DNA of 64,000 nt from JBNAGF01 sp049801055 (GCF_049801055.1 NZ_JBNAGF010000014.1:73183-137182), one strand, 5' to 3'; positions 1-8,571 are shown, counted from the stretch's first letter. A program made the numbers and translations. The notes: generated from the sequence alone by a model not told the origin.

Positions 1-25
1 GCCGCCCTGAAGGAGGAGTAACCCT

Positions 26-568
26 ATGAAACTGGAAAAGATCCACCACGTTGCATATCGCTGCAAGGATGCCAAAGAAACCGTTGAGTGGTACAACAAG
101 ATGCTCAACATGGATTTCATTTTGGCGATTGCCGAAGACCATGTCCCGTCGACTCATGAGCCTGATCCCTACATGCACATCTTCATGGATGCGGGCGACG
201 GCAATGTTCTGGCCTTCTTCGAATTGCCTACCAAACCCGAGATGGGTCGTGACCCCAACACTCCGATCTGGGTGCAGCACATTGCCTTCAAGGTGAAGGA
301 CCGCGATACGCTCATCGAGTTTAAGGAGCATCTGGAAGCGAACGGTGTCGAAGTGCTTGGCGTCACAGACCATTCGATCTTTCACTCGATCTACTTCTTC
401 GACCCGAATGGCCACCGGGTCGAACTGGCTTGTCCGGACCCCGGCGAAGAAGCCATGCTTGCCAAGCTTAATGAAGTAAAGTGGGACATGCTGGAAGAAT
501 GGTCCAAGACCAAGAAGGCGCCCAAACACGCAGACTGGCTGCATGCCAAGGAACTTAGTAACGTCTGA
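26..568 (+). CDS. VOC (glyoxalase/bleomycin resistance) family metalloenzyme
   Basis: The 180-residue protein has the paired beta-alpha-beta-beta-beta layout of the vicinal oxygen chelate superfamily. An N-terminal half begins KIHHVAYRC (His near residue 8) and a second half carries WVQHIAFKV (His near residue 88) and ends FFDPNGHRVELA (Glu near 136). These three are plausible metal ligands. A strong Shine-Dalgarno site (aaggaggag) lies 8 bases before the ATG. A hairpin terminator follows, and maleylacetoacetate isomerase is next. The location suggests a role in tyrosine/homogentisate breakdown, but this is inferred from context only. The protein is too short for 4-hydroxyphenylpyruvate dioxygenase. 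The exact substrate is unknown. Confidence 0.85.
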   Translation: MKLEKIHHVAYRCKDAKETVEWYNKMLNMDFILAIAEDHVPSTHEPDPYMHIFMDAGDGNVLAFFELPTKPEMGRDPNTPIWVQHIAFKVKDRDTLIEFKEHLEANGVEVLGVTDHSIFHSIYFFDPNGHRVELACPDPGEEAMLAKLNEVKWDMLEEWSKTKKAPKHADWLHAKELSNV

Positions 569-588
569 CCTGAGCGGACGGAAACAAA

Positions 589-615
589 GGGCAACTGGCC
601 TGCCGCCGGTTGCCC
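589..615 (+). terminator. Rho-independent terminator after VOC gene
   Basis: The arms at 589-598 and 606-615 form a 10-bp stem with one G-T wobble around a 7-base loop, followed by a short T-rich stretch. It sits between the VOC stop codon and the maiA start, so maiA may need its own promoter or rely on read-through. Confidence 0.6.
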
Positions 616-635
616 TTTCATTCAAAGGTGCGGAT

Positions 636-1274
636 ATGGACGAAACGGTTCTCTATGACTACCGCAGGTCGTCGGCCAGCTACCGGCTGCGGATTGCCCT
701 GAACCTCGCGGGGATCGACTACCGCAAAGTCACCATCGATCTCACCAAGGCCGAACAAAGATCGCCAGCGCACTTGGCCCGGAACCCGCAGGGTCTGGTT
801 CCGGTGCTGGAGATTGACGGGCGTGTTTTCACCCAGTCTCTGGCAATTCTCGACTATCTCGACCAGACGCGAGAACTGGGCCTGTTGCCAAAGGATCCGG
901 CAGCACGGGCGCATGTTCAGGCACTCGCTCAATCGATTGCCGTTGATATTCACCCCGTCTGCAATCTCAGGGTTGCACAACATGCAACCAAACTGAGCGA
1001 TGGCGCCGAAGGCATGCCCGGGGACTGGATGCGGCACTTCATTCGCCCCGGCCTTCAAGCTTTTGAAACGCTATTGGGGAACTTTGACCAAGCACCCTAT
1101 TGCACGGGAGACAAACCCGGGCTGGCCGATATCTGTCTGCTCCCTCAGCTCTACAATGCCCACCGCTGGGAGGTCAAAATATCTGACCTGCCGCGTATTC
1201 TTGCTGTCGAAGCTGCCTGTGCCGATCACCCGGCATTTACCGCCGCACACCCGGATCTCGAGCAGCAAGCCTGA
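636..1274 (+). CDS. maiA: Maleylacetoacetate isomerase (zeta-class glutathione S-transferase)
   Basis: This enzyme isomerises 4-maleylacetoacetate to 4-fumarylacetoacetate with glutathione in tyrosine/homogentisate catabolism, in the cytoplasm. The N-terminal thioredoxin-like domain carries the zeta-class signature YRRSSASYRLRIALNL (residues about 6-21), with the catalytic Ser-Ser-Ala motif. NPQGLVPVLEIDG and the QSLAILDYLD glutathione-binding turn follow. The alpha-helical C-terminal domain contains YCTGDKPGLADICLLPQLYNA. The length of 212 residues is usual. The ATG at 636 was chosen over an upstream in-frame start because the signature begins right after it and the upstream codons overlap the terminator hairpin. 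Other GST classes are less likely given the SSASYRLR motif. Confidence 0.88.
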   Translation: MDETVLYDYRRSSASYRLRIALNLAGIDYRKVTIDLTKAEQRSPAHLARNPQGLVPVLEIDGRVFTQSLAILDYLDQTRELGLLPKDPAARAHVQALAQSIAVDIHPVCNLRVAQHATKLSDGAEGMPGDWMRHFIRPGLQAFETLLGNFDQAPYCTGDKPGLADICLLPQLYNAHRWEVKISDLPRILAVEAACADHPAFTAAHPDLEQQA

Positions 1275-1376
1275 CGCCACCGGCGCAACAACGCACAGAG
1301 TCTGTTGGCCTTTGCGGGTTCCACGGCATATCTGAACAACTATGTTCTTGAGCACCCAGGAAACCGGAGAACGCGA

Positions 1377-1706
1377 ATGGACCGAGTGACCGGCTATCAT
1401 GCCCATGTCTACTTTGACACTCAGACGAGAGCGAAAGCGCTCTCCCTGTGCGAGACAGCTGCTGCCCGTTTTCCGCTAAGGCTTGGTCGCATGCACGACA
1501 AAGCCGTCGGACCGCACCCAAAAGGCAGTTGTCAACTAGCGTTCGAGCCGGGACAATTCTCTAAAATCGTGCCTTGGTTGATGCTTGAGCGCGCCGGGTT
1601 GACGATACTGGTTCACCCCGAGACAGGAGATCATCTGGCCGACCACAGCGATCACGCAATGTGGCTGGGAGCATCCGAAAACCTGAAACTGGAAATTTTT
1701 AAGTAA
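1377..1706 (+). CDS. DOPA 4,5-dioxygenase family protein
   Basis: A small 109-residue protein of the family named for fungal DOPA 4,5-dioxygenase. It shows the typical start GYHAHVYFD and the later GRMHDKAVGPHPKGSCQLAF, with conserved histidines suited to iron binding. The C-terminal part has TILVHPETGDHLADHSDHAMWLG. The ATG at 1377 directly precedes the conserved start; the upstream in-frame extension looks like non-coding spacer. Bacterial members are of uncertain function, and extradiol cleavage of a catechol is plausible but not demonstrable here. Neighbouring maiA suits an aromatic-compound context. Confidence 0.75.
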   Translation: MDRVTGYHAHVYFDTQTRAKALSLCETAAARFPLRLGRMHDKAVGPHPKGSCQLAFEPGQFSKIVPWLMLERAGLTILVHPETGDHLADHSDHAMWLGASENLKLEIFK

Positions 1707-1726
1707 TCAAATCCTGAAACGAAAGA

Positions 1727-1748
1727 GGGGCGGCCCAAAGACCGCCCC
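1727..1748. terminator. Convergent terminator hairpin
   Basis: The 7-bp GC stem ggggcgg/ccgcccc with an 8-base loop lies between the plus-strand DOPA-dioxygenase-family gene and the minus-strand tauC. It has a short T-rich tail on the plus side, so it probably serves mainly the plus-strand gene. Confidence 0.6.
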
Positions 1749-1774
1749 GTCTGTTTCTTGTCAGCAAAGGCTGC

Positions 1775-3052
1775 TTATCCCCGGCCTTTCCAAGGCACCA
1801 GCATCCGCTCCGCCCAGCGCATCAGTATGTCGATGCCAAATCCGATGACGCCGATCATGATGATACCCATGATAACGATATCGGTATTCTGGAACTTGGC
1901 AGCAGTCATGATCATCATGCCGGCACCCTTTTCAGCCGCGACCAGCTCTGCGGCCACAACGGTGCCCCAACAGACCCCCATTGCCACCCGGGCTCCGGTA
2001 AAGATTTCCGGCAACGAGTTCGGCACGATCACGTAACGCATTATCTGCCGCTTGTTGGCACCTAACGAGTATGCGGCGTGAACTTTTGAGATCTTGACCC
2101 CGGACACACCGGACCGAGCCGCGATTGCCATGATCCAAAGCGCCGCAAGGAACAGAAGGATGATCTTGCCGGCTTCGCCGATACCCGCCCAGATGATGAC
2201 CAGAGGGATCAGAGCCAATGGAGGCACCGGACGCATGAATTCGACGATCGGGTCGAACCATCCACGGAACCAGTCCGACAGACCCATTGCGTATCCAAGT
2301 GGAATTCCGACGAGCGCCCCAAGGAAAAAGCCGACGATTACGCGCATTAGAGAATATCCGATATGTTCCCAGAGCGTGGATCCCCGGAAACCCTGCGAGG
2401 CAATCTCGACGAAACGCTTGGCGACATCTTCCGGCGGCGGAAGCCAGATCGCTTCCATCTGCCAGCCTTTTGCAGGCTCGAAGTTCAGCGTGCCCTTCGG
2501 TGACATCCCGACCCGACCGAACTCTGTCTGGACACTTTCACCGGGGGCGATTGGCCGGCCGTTTACTTCGGTCACTGTTGCGCCGGCATCGCGGCCCAGT
2601 TCGTCATTCTTGTCGACCCGGATCAACCCGGACCGCCATGCGCCGATCGCCGCGCTGTCATTTTTTGCCCAGCCGTCGCCGGGATCCACTTCGGGCGCAT
2701 CAACTTTCTGATCGACCGGGTGAACCAGAACTGTGACTGTTGCGGTATCCTTTTGACCGTCGGGGGTTTCGGCCGTGTATTCAAACGACGCCTCACCGAT
2801 GAACGGGCCGGGCATATGCAGGAATTTCGGCAACAGAACCGAACCCGTGAACATGCCCCATAGGACAAAGATCGTAATCACCGAAATGATACTGGCCCAG
2901 CGATCGGACGTGACTGCGCTCTCGTCACCAAAGGTAACGGTCTTGAGCGAATTGAAGCCGGTTATCGTTGAGTGTCGGACAATGTAGTGAACGACCAGAT
3001 AAGAGGCGATGAAGATACCGATATAGATCAGGAAGGGAACGAAACTGCTCAT
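1775..3052 (-). CDS. tauC: Taurine ABC transporter permease with a large insertion
   Basis: Inner-membrane permease of a TauABC/SsuABC-type importer. The C-terminal two thirds are classic: WLPPPEDVAKRFVEI near residue 204, several hydrophobic helices, and the EAA loop near residues 320-345 (YSLGANKRQIMRYVIVPNSLPEIFTG) that contacts the ATPase. At 425 residues it is roughly 150 longer than usual for TauC/SsuC. The excess is N-terminal: two membrane helices (about 5-25 and 52-74), then a polar segment of about 120 residues rich in Asp, Thr and Val before the usual family start. Part of that segment (YTAETPDGQKDTATVTVLV) resembles a beta-sandwich strand pair. The segment is predicted periplasmic. 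tauC overlaps tauB by 4 bases (ATGA), which indicates translational coupling. Confidence 0.88.
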   Translation of the reverse strand: MSSFVPFLIYIGIFIASYLVVHYIVRHSTITGFNSLKTVTFGDESAVTSDRWASIISVITIFVLWGMFTGSVLLPKFLHMPGPFIGEASFEYTAETPDGQKDTATVTVLVHPVDQKVDAPEVDPGDGWAKNDSAAIGAWRSGLIRVDKNDELGRDAGATVTEVNGRPIAPGESVQTEFGRVGMSPKGTLNFEPAKGWQMEAIWLPPPEDVAKRFVEIASQGFRGSTLWEHIGYSLMRVIVGFFLGALVGIPLGYAMGLSDWFRGWFDPIVEFMRPVPPLALIPLVIIWAGIGEAGKIILLFLAALWIMAIAARSGVSGVKISKVHAAYSLGANKRQIMRYVIVPNSLPEIFTGARVAMGVCWGTVVAAELVAAEKGAGMMIMTAAKFQNTDIVIMGIIMIGVIGFGIDILMRWAERMLVPWKGRG

Positions 3053-3855
3053 GACGCTTCCTCCGTGCGGCCCATGATTTCTTCTTCCATATCCCAGATC
3101 ATGCCAAGAATCTCTTCGCGCCTGACATTGAATTCCGGGTGCTTTTTGACTTCGCGCAGATCCTCACCAACGCCAAGATCGGCAAAGGGAAGACGATATT
3201 CCTTGTGGATACGGCCCGGGCGCGGAGCCATGACCAGAAGGCGCTCGCCCAACAACAGGGCCTCTTCGACCGAGTGCGTGATCAGGATGATCGTCTTGCC
3301 GGTTTCTTTCCACAACTTGAGGACCAGCGACTGCATCTTTTCGCGGGTCAGAGCATCCAGAGCGCCAAGCGGTTCGTCCATCAGGATGACATCCGGGTCA
3401 TTTGCAAGGCAACGGGCCAGCGCAACACGCTGCTGCATGCCGCCGGAAAGCTCATAAACCGCCTTTTCCTTGAAGTCCTGCAAGCCGACAACTTCCAACA
3501 GGTGATCGACGATCTGTTTCTTTTCGGCCTTTGCCATCCCCTTCATCGAAGGTCCAAACCCCACGTTCTCACGAACACTCATCCACTCGAACAACGCGCC
3601 CTGCTGGAAAACCATGCCGCGTTCTGCGTCAGGACCGGTCACCGTATGACCGTTCATGACAAGCTTGCCCTCGGTGGGCGCCAGAAAACCTGCCACGATG
3701 TTCAGCAAAGTGGTTTTGCCGCAGCCTGACGGGCCCAGCACACTCATCAACTCCCCCTCCTTGAGATGGAGCGATACATCTTTCAGTGCCTGTACCGACG
3801 TGCCATTCGGCAGATCGAAACGCATCGAAAGATTTTCTATTGAAAGTCCCGACAT
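3049..3855 (-). CDS. tauB: Taurine ABC transporter ATP-binding protein
   Basis: Cytoplasmic ATPase of the taurine importer. Walker A is GPSGCGKTT, the Q-loop follows in VFQQGALFEW, the signature is LSGGMQQRVALARCLA, Walker B is VILMDEPLGALD, and the switch His is in ILITHSVEEA. It is 268 residues from the ATG at 3855, preceded by a purine-rich ggaaaggga at suitable spacing. An in-frame GTG at 3879 would add 8 residues, but its aggagg site is only about 2 bases away. The gene lies 127 bases downstream of tauA, with a stem-loop between. Close homologues import sulfonates or nitrate; the flanking tpa supports taurine. Confidence 0.93.
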   Translation of the reverse strand: MSGLSIENLSMRFDLPNGTSVQALKDVSLHLKEGELMSVLGPSGCGKTTLLNIVAGFLAPTEGKLVMNGHTVTGPDAERGMVFQQGALFEWMSVRENVGFGPSMKGMAKAEKKQIVDHLLEVVGLQDFKEKAVYELSGGMQQRVALARCLANDPDVILMDEPLGALDALTREKMQSLVLKLWKETGKTIILITHSVEEALLLGERLLVMAPRPGRIHKEYRLPFADLGVGEDLREVKKHPEFNVRREEILGMIWDMEEEIMGRTEEAS

Positions 3856-3940
3856 CGGTCCCTTTCCGGTTTGATACACCCCTCCTGCGCGCGGGCGAGC
3901 CGGCTTGTATTGCGGAGAGATTGGGCGAGAGGATGCTTGC

Positions 3941-3964
3941 GGCGGGCGACGTTTGCCGCCCGCC
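3941..3964 (-). other. Stem-loop between tauA and tauB
   Basis: A GC-rich hairpin (arms of about 10 bp with one mismatch, loop gttt) starts 19 bases past the tauA stop codon. No T-run follows on the minus strand, so it looks like an mRNA-stabilising or attenuating element that favours expression of the binding protein over the membrane components. Confidence 0.5.
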
Positions 3965-3982
3965 TATCAGTCGGTTAGTCAG

Positions 3983-4981
3983 TTACATGCCCTTGGCAGA
4001 GGTCAGCGGTGCGGCGTTCACTGCGTTCTCATAGCTGTCCAGTGCGGCATCGATGCTGCCAGCCTGAACAAACACGTCAGCAACGCCTTTCATGAACTCC
4101 TGAGCACCACCGCCCAGCCACTTGTCTGAAAGCTGGTCACCCACGCCCGGGAACACGAATGTGCCGATCGTGGCTTCGGTATCGGCTTCGTCCATACCGG
4201 AATCCTTGGCGATCACCGGCAGCATTTCCGCAGTGTGATCACCGCTGTTCCACTTGGCGTTTGCATCCGCGGTTACCTTGAGGAACTTGGCCAGAACGTC
4301 GCCCTGTTCCGCGGCGAACGAAGCCGGAACCGAAGTCACGTCAAAGACGAGGATGCCCAGTTCTTCCTTTTCCGCACCGGTCAGCAACACATTGCCGTGC
4401 TCTCTCATGCGACGCAGAGCACCGCCCCAGCCGCACGCCATGTCGACCGAGCCTTGGCTAAGAGCAGCGGCGCCTTCTGCGGGTGCCATGTCGACGACTT
4501 CGAGCGAACCAAGATCAACACCGAAATGACTCATCTGCTTGAGGAAGCCATAATGCGCAGCAGTTCCTAGCGGAACGGCAACTTTCTTGCCGGCAAGTTC
4601 GCCAGCGCTCGACTTGTCAATCTCTAGATCGGCGCGAACAACGCAGTTGTCATTGTCTGAATAGCTGACGGCCACATCGACGATCTGAAGGTCCTGACCG
4701 GCACTTGCCGCGACCACGAAAGGAGGTACGCCCTGGCTGACGGCGATCTGGACATCACCCGATGCCATTGCCGCGCTCATCGCGGTGCCGGTGTCGAAGC
4801 TCACCCAGTTCACTTTCATGCCAAGCGCTTCGTCATATTCACCGTTCACTTTGGCGTACTGGAACGGCATCGGCCATTCGAGGAAATAGGCAACCGTGAT
4901 TTCATCTTGTGCAGCGGCCCCTTGAGCCGCCATCAGGGCTGCAACCCCGGCCACAATGCCCTTGATGCGAGTTTTCATCAT
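3983..4981 (-). CDS. tauA: Taurine-binding periplasmic protein
   Basis: Substrate-binding subunit of the TauABC importer. Residues 1-24 form a Sec signal peptide (MMKTRIKGIVAG hydrophobic core, cleavage after GAAAQ). The mature part begins DEITVAYFLEWPMPFQYAK, typical of TauA proteins of the roseobacter type. The length is 332 residues. A gggag site 7 bases upstream supports the first of two tandem ATG codons. It is the first gene of tauABC and is transcribed divergently from tpa across a 636-bp gap holding two candidate TauR operators. Specificity for taurine is inferred from the adjacent tpa/tauR/xsc genes. Confidence 0.92.
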   Translation of the reverse strand: MMKTRIKGIVAGVAALMAAQGAAAQDEITVAYFLEWPMPFQYAKVNGEYDEALGMKVNWVSFDTGTAMSAAMASGDVQIAVSQGVPPFVVAASAGQDLQIVDVAVSYSDNDNCVVRADLEIDKSSAGELAGKKVAVPLGTAAHYGFLKQMSHFGVDLGSLEVVDMAPAEGAAALSQGSVDMACGWGGALRRMREHGNVLLTGAEKEELGILVFDVTSVPASFAAEQGDVLAKFLKVTADANAKWNSGDHTAEMLPVIAKDSGMDEADTEATIGTFVFPGVGDQLSDKWLGGGAQEFMKGVADVFVQAGSIDAALDSYENAVNAAPLTSAKGM

Positions 4982-5235
4982 ATTTAGCTCCCAGTTGGTT
5001 GATTTCTGATCGCCCGGTTTTTTTAGGCTGATCCATGTGTTTCACCGCCCATTTTGGGCAGGTTCGTCTGCGCAAAGAAGAAGGCATCGACGTTTTCGTC
5101 GGCCCACTTGTTCAGGCTGCAATGTCACAACGGGTCAGCGCAACTGTTTTCGGCGCGCCCGGTGTCTGATTTCATCCTCCCGTGCAGGTTTGTTGACTGT
5201 CCCGTCAAAGACTGACGATTTGAACGCCCCGGATG

Positions 5236-5268
5236 ATACATCCAGTTTTCCGCCAAATTTAAGTCCAG
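5236..5268 (-). promoter_or_regulatory. Candidate TauR operator facing tauA
   Basis: On the minus strand, CTGGACTTAA (5268-5259) is followed 23 bases later by the weaker CTGGATGTAT (5245-5236, 7 of 10 matches). This is the same paired direct-repeat layout found before tpa and xsc. TauR of Rhodobacter capsulatus is known to bind direct repeats. Confidence 0.65.
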
Positions 5269-5487
5269 CCTGATTGGATTTGGAAGGCAGGCTGGCGCTG
5301 CCTTTTCCAAGGAGCCACGCCCTACTGTGTATGGATGCGATACCGAGTTGACCAAACTGCGCTCTGAGATCCCCAGAAATCCGAGAACGCCGCCGCGTAC
5401 CGAACCCGTCGGCAAAATTGCTCTTAGGCGGCCCGCAAGGCAGCAACCGACTGGTCACATTCCAACTTGAGACATGCCGCACAAAAG

Positions 5488-5520
5488 CTGGCGCTAAATG
5501 ACGACAAAATCTGGCGCTAC
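5488..5520 (+). promoter_or_regulatory. Candidate TauR operator facing tpa
   Basis: CTGGCGCTAA (5488-5497) and CTGGCGCTAC (5511-5520) are direct repeats 23 bases apart. They end 97 bases before the tpa ATG, almost the same distance as the pair in front of xsc. They match the CTGGACTTAA word at 6-7 of 10 positions. Confidence 0.65.
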
Positions 5521-5617
5521 TCCAGATCGACATTTCCAGATGTTCTGTTCGCAATTCACCGGTCGTACTGCGACCGGATTCCTGAAACGGTTAGTCGAGA
5601 CTTTGAAAGGACACGCC

Positions 5618-7018
5618 ATGGACGGCACGTTCAACGAGAATGATATGAGCCGCATTGTCGAAGCGGACCGGGCGCATATCTGGCATCACCTGATTCAGCA
5701 CAAACCCTTCGAGGCAAATGATCCGCGCATCATTGTGGAAGGCAAAGGCATGCGCGTTTGGGACCAAAAGGGCAAAGAGCATCTTGATGCCGTTTCTGGC
5801 GGTGTCTGGACCGTGAACGTCGGCTATGGTCGCGAGAGCATCTGCAAGGCGGTTTATGACCAGCTGATGAAGCTGTGCTATTTCGCTCAGACCGCTGGAT
5901 CGATCCCGGGCGCAATCTTTGCCGAAAAGCTGACCGAAAAGATGCCGGGCATGAGCCGGGTATACTATACAAACTCGGGTTCCGAGGCCAATGAAAAGGC
6001 CTTTAAGATGGTTCGCCAGATCGCCCACAAGAAATACGGCGGCAAAAAGACTAAGATCCTGTATCGCGACCGCGACTATCACGGCTCCACTCTGGCGGCG
6101 ATGTCCGCTGGTGGACAAGATGAGCGCAACGCACAATATGGCCCGTTTGCACCCGATTTCGTTCGTGTTCCCCACTGCATGGAGTATCGCAAGCACGAAT
6201 TGGGGCTTGAGCATCTGTCCGGCGAAGCCTTTGGTCAGGCCGCTGCAGACGCAATCGAAGAGGTCATCCTGCGGGAAGGTCCGGACACAGTGGGTGCACT
6301 TTGCCTTGAGCCCGTGACTGCGGGTGGCGGAGTCATCGAAGCACCGGCAGGTTACTGGGAACGGGTTCAGGAGATCTGCAAGAAATACGAAGTGCTTCTG
6401 CACATCGACGAAGTCGTTTGCGGCGTGGGCCGCACCGGCACCTGGTTTGGATACCAGCAGTACGGCGTCAAGCCTGACTTCGTGACCATGGCAAAAGGTG
6501 TCGCATCGGGTTATGCGGCCATCGCCTGCATGGTGACAACAGAGGAAGTCTTTGAGTTGTTCAAAGACGATGCCGAGGATCCGATGAACTATTTCCGCGA
6601 TATCTCAACCTTTGGCGGGTGCACCGCCGGTCCGGCTGCCGCGATCGAGAACATGCGAATCATCGAAGATGAAAACCTGCTGCAGAACTGCACGGATATG
6701 GGCGCACGGATGTTGGACAACCTTCGCGCGCTACAGGAAAAGCACAAGGTCATCGGAGATGTTCGCGGCAAAGGTCTGTTCCTCGGAGCCGAGCTTGTTG
6801 CAGATCGTGACAGCAAGGAGCCGGTGAACGAGAAACTCGTTCAGGCCGTCGCAGCAGACTGTATGAATCAGGGCGTGATCATCGGCGTGACCAACCGTTC
6901 GATTCCGGGCCGGAACAACTCGCTATGCTTCTCGCCAGCCTTGATTGCAACGGCCGACGATATCGACCAGATCACTGACGCGGTCGACGGCGCATTGGGT
7001 CGCGTCTTCAGCGCCTGA
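5618..7018 (+). CDS. tpa: Taurine--pyruvate aminotransferase
   Basis: Class III PLP-dependent aminotransferase that converts taurine plus pyruvate to sulfoacetaldehyde plus L-alanine, in the cytoplasm. Visible family features are YYTNSGSEANEKAFKM (PLP phosphate region), the YHGSTLAAMSAGG segment, HIDEVVCGVGRTG with the cofactor Asp, and TMAKGVASGY with the Schiff-base Lys near residue 293. The length of 466 residues is standard. The ATG at 5618 has a gaaagg site 7 bases upstream; the longer upstream frame runs through the operator repeats and is rejected. Position between tauABC and tauR-xsc supports taurine over beta-alanine or GABA as donor. Confidence 0.93.
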   Translation: MDGTFNENDMSRIVEADRAHIWHHLIQHKPFEANDPRIIVEGKGMRVWDQKGKEHLDAVSGGVWTVNVGYGRESICKAVYDQLMKLCYFAQTAGSIPGAIFAEKLTEKMPGMSRVYYTNSGSEANEKAFKMVRQIAHKKYGGKKTKILYRDRDYHGSTLAAMSAGGQDERNAQYGPFAPDFVRVPHCMEYRKHELGLEHLSGEAFGQAAADAIEEVILREGPDTVGALCLEPVTAGGGVIEAPAGYWERVQEICKKYEVLLHIDEVVCGVGRTGTWFGYQQYGVKPDFVTMAKGVASGYAAIACMVTTEEVFELFKDDAEDPMNYFRDISTFGGCTAGPAAAIENMRIIEDENLLQNCTDMGARMLDNLRALQEKHKVIGDVRGKGLFLGAELVADRDSKEPVNEKLVQAVAADCMNQGVIIGVTNRSIPGRNNSLCFSPALIATADDIDQITDAVDGALGRVFSA

Positions 7019-7051
7019 CGCGGTTGCGTTGGTTGAAACACTGACACAGGT

Positions 7052-7073
7052 CGGCGCCCCGGTTGGGACGCCG
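7052..7073 (+). terminator. Probable terminator of tpa
   Basis: A 9-bp GC-rich stem with one mismatch (cggcgcccc/gggacgccg) and loop ggtt, about 35 bases after the tpa stop. The following bases (gccttgtcgttc) are only weakly T-rich. Confidence 0.5.
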
Positions 7074-7112
7074 GCCTTGTCGTTCGCGGAAAGGCTGTCC
7101 CAAAGACACCAT

Positions 7113-7158
7113 AAAAAAATCGGCCCCCACACTCCGGTAATCCGGAGGGTGGAGGCCG
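7113..7158 (-). terminator. Terminator of the arsR-permease operon
   Basis: A long hairpin (7121-7158, about 17-bp arms with two mismatches, loop taat) lies 66 bases beyond the permease stop. On the minus strand it is followed by a run of seven T residues (7119-7113). Confidence 0.75.
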
Positions 7159-7223
7159 GAAGAGCTCCGTTTCGGGAGCCCTTTGGCGGGTCGTCTTCCA
7201 TCCCAGTCAGACCCGCCGGTGTC

Positions 7224-8255
7224 TCAGATTATCTGGAACAAAAGCCCTGCGAGAATGGCACCGCTTACCCCAAGCCCCAGATAGACCGCAAAAACACGCG
7301 GCTTTACTAGCGACCATACAGCCGCCATAGCGGGAATTGAACTGACCGAACCAGCGATCATAAACGCCATCGCCGCGCCGGAACTCATTCCCTGTTCCAT
7401 CAGACCCGCCAGCAGAGGCGGTGCGACGTATGAGTTCAGATAAGCCGGCATCCCTACAAAGGCCGCCGTGGCAATCGGAACGATCCCTTCTCCGCCAACA
7501 ACAGTCGCGATCAGGTCCGCTGGAACGTATTGTATCAACAATGCCTCCAGAACATAAGCCAAAGCCAGCCATTTCAGCAAAAACAATCCATTGCTCACAA
7601 ATTCCGAGCGAAACTGCGCGCGACGTTCCGGCTCGGTCCAGAAACGCCATTTGGGTTTTCCATCCAGCTTGGGTGCGCAGCCGCAGCAACCGGCCGGCTT
7701 GTATTGCCTCAGCGGAGAGGCAAACGCCCCGTGACCCATAAGGGCTTTCACAATGAAACCTCCGAACAGACCAAGCCCGACGGCCGCGACAGCCTTGCCG
7801 ATAGCAAACGGCCAGCCCAAGGCACCGGCGGTGATCAGCAGCGTGGGCGGGTCGATCAGAGGCGAGCTTAGCCAAAAGGCCATGACCGCCGACAAGGGTG
7901 CGCCCAGAGCCAGCAGACCGGCAATGAAAGGGATGACTTCGCACGAACAGAAAGGCGCCAGTCCACCAAAGAGGGCAGCGAGAAATATCATCCGTGTCTC
8001 CCGCCCTTCGAATGCGCGGGCGACCATGACCTCGGCTCCGGTAGCCTTGAGATATGACAGCAGCAAAACTGCAAACAGGATGTATTGCCCGGTATGCGCC
8101 AGAGCACGGGCTGCAAACTCGATCGTAGAGCCGAGGTTGCCCGGATCGAGCACTGCAACTGCAACAAGTATCCCTGCGATTACCGCCCAAGGCGTTTTCA
8201 GGGCGTCCGCGGCAAAGTTCCTGAACCGGCCCGGATCCTGAGTTACGTCAGCCAT
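7224..8255 (-). CDS. UPF0718/ArsP-type permease in the taurine island
   Basis: A 343-residue polytopic membrane protein of the predicted permease family that includes YraQ and the organoarsenical exporter ArsP. Visible features are GLAPFCSCEVIPFIAGLLALGAPLS near residues 95-118 (the Cys-containing core typical of the family), about eight to ten hydrophobic helices, and a central cytoplasmic loop with GCCGCAPK (Cys cluster near residues 187-190). It overlaps arsR by 8 bases, so the two are co-transcribed. ArsR-permease pairing favours metalloid or thiol-toxicant efflux. However, a TauR-like operator points at this operon and the location is inside the taurine island, so export of a sulfur compound such as sulfite is an alternative. 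The substrate cannot be decided here. Confidence 0.75.
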   Translation of the reverse strand: MADVTQDPGRFRNFAADALKTPWAVIAGILVAVAVLDPGNLGSTIEFAARALAHTGQYILFAVLLLSYLKATGAEVMVARAFEGRETRMIFLAALFGGLAPFCSCEVIPFIAGLLALGAPLSAVMAFWLSSPLIDPPTLLITAGALGWPFAIGKAVAAVGLGLFGGFIVKALMGHGAFASPLRQYKPAGCCGCAPKLDGKPKWRFWTEPERRAQFRSEFVSNGLFLLKWLALAYVLEALLIQYVPADLIATVVGGEGIVPIATAAFVGMPAYLNSYVAPPLLAGLMEQGMSSGAAMAFMIAGSVSSIPAMAAVWSLVKPRVFAVYLGLGVSGAILAGLLFQII

Positions 8256-8571
8256 CGTTCGCTGCCTTCCGTTTTACACTGTCCCCGACATCGGCACAGC
8301 ATTCACCGAGGATAAAGTCGGCAAGGTCACGCAGATTGTCATAGCTCGCCCGGTTCAGGGTGCTGCGCCCAACCTTTTCCTGTTTGACCACGCCACCGGC
8401 CGCAAGAAACTTGAGATGATGGGCAAGTGTCGAAGGCGCAATCCCAGTGCGCTCCTGAATTTCGCCCACGGTAAGTCCGTCGTCACCGGCCCGAACCAGA
8501 ATCTTCAACACACGAAGCCGTGCTTCGGATCCCATTGCGGAAAATCCGGAAGCCGCTATTTCCCAGTCCAT
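8248..8571 (-). CDS. ArsR/SmtB-family repressor with a vicinal Cys pair
   Basis: A 107-residue winged-helix regulator. The recognition helix region reads TGIAPSTLAHHLKFLAAGGVV (about 42-62) followed by the wing QEKVGRSTLNRAS. A Cys-Cys pair at residues 91-92 near the C-terminal helix is the obvious sensor for As(III), other thiophilic metals or reactive sulfur. The first gene of a two-gene operon with the permease, it is divergent from tauR with 123 bp between them. The ATG at 8571 has gaggggc upstream. Such repressors normally bind their own promoter and release it on ligand binding. Confidence 0.88.
   Translation of the reverse strand: MDWEIAASGFSAMGSEARLRVLKILVRAGDDGLTVGEIQERTGIAPSTLAHHLKFLAAGGVVKQEKVGRSTLNRASYDNLRDLADFILGECCADVGDSVKRKAANDG

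Larger units (their letters stand above)
4982..5617. other. Divergent tauA-tpa control region
   Basis: 636 bp without a convincing gene; the reading frames here lack ribosome sites and protein-like composition. It contains two oppositely oriented pairs of TauR-like direct repeats: 5236-5268 reading toward tauA and 5488-5520 reading toward tpa. The roughly 250 bases between the tauA-side pair and the tauA start are long for a leader, so a second promoter or a structured leader is possible. Confidence 0.7.

Noticed and set aside
5488..5617. Extension of tpa upstream to 5498
   Set aside because: The upstream codons run through the TauR-like repeat and lack a ribosome site; the ATG at 5618 has a good one and gives the standard length.
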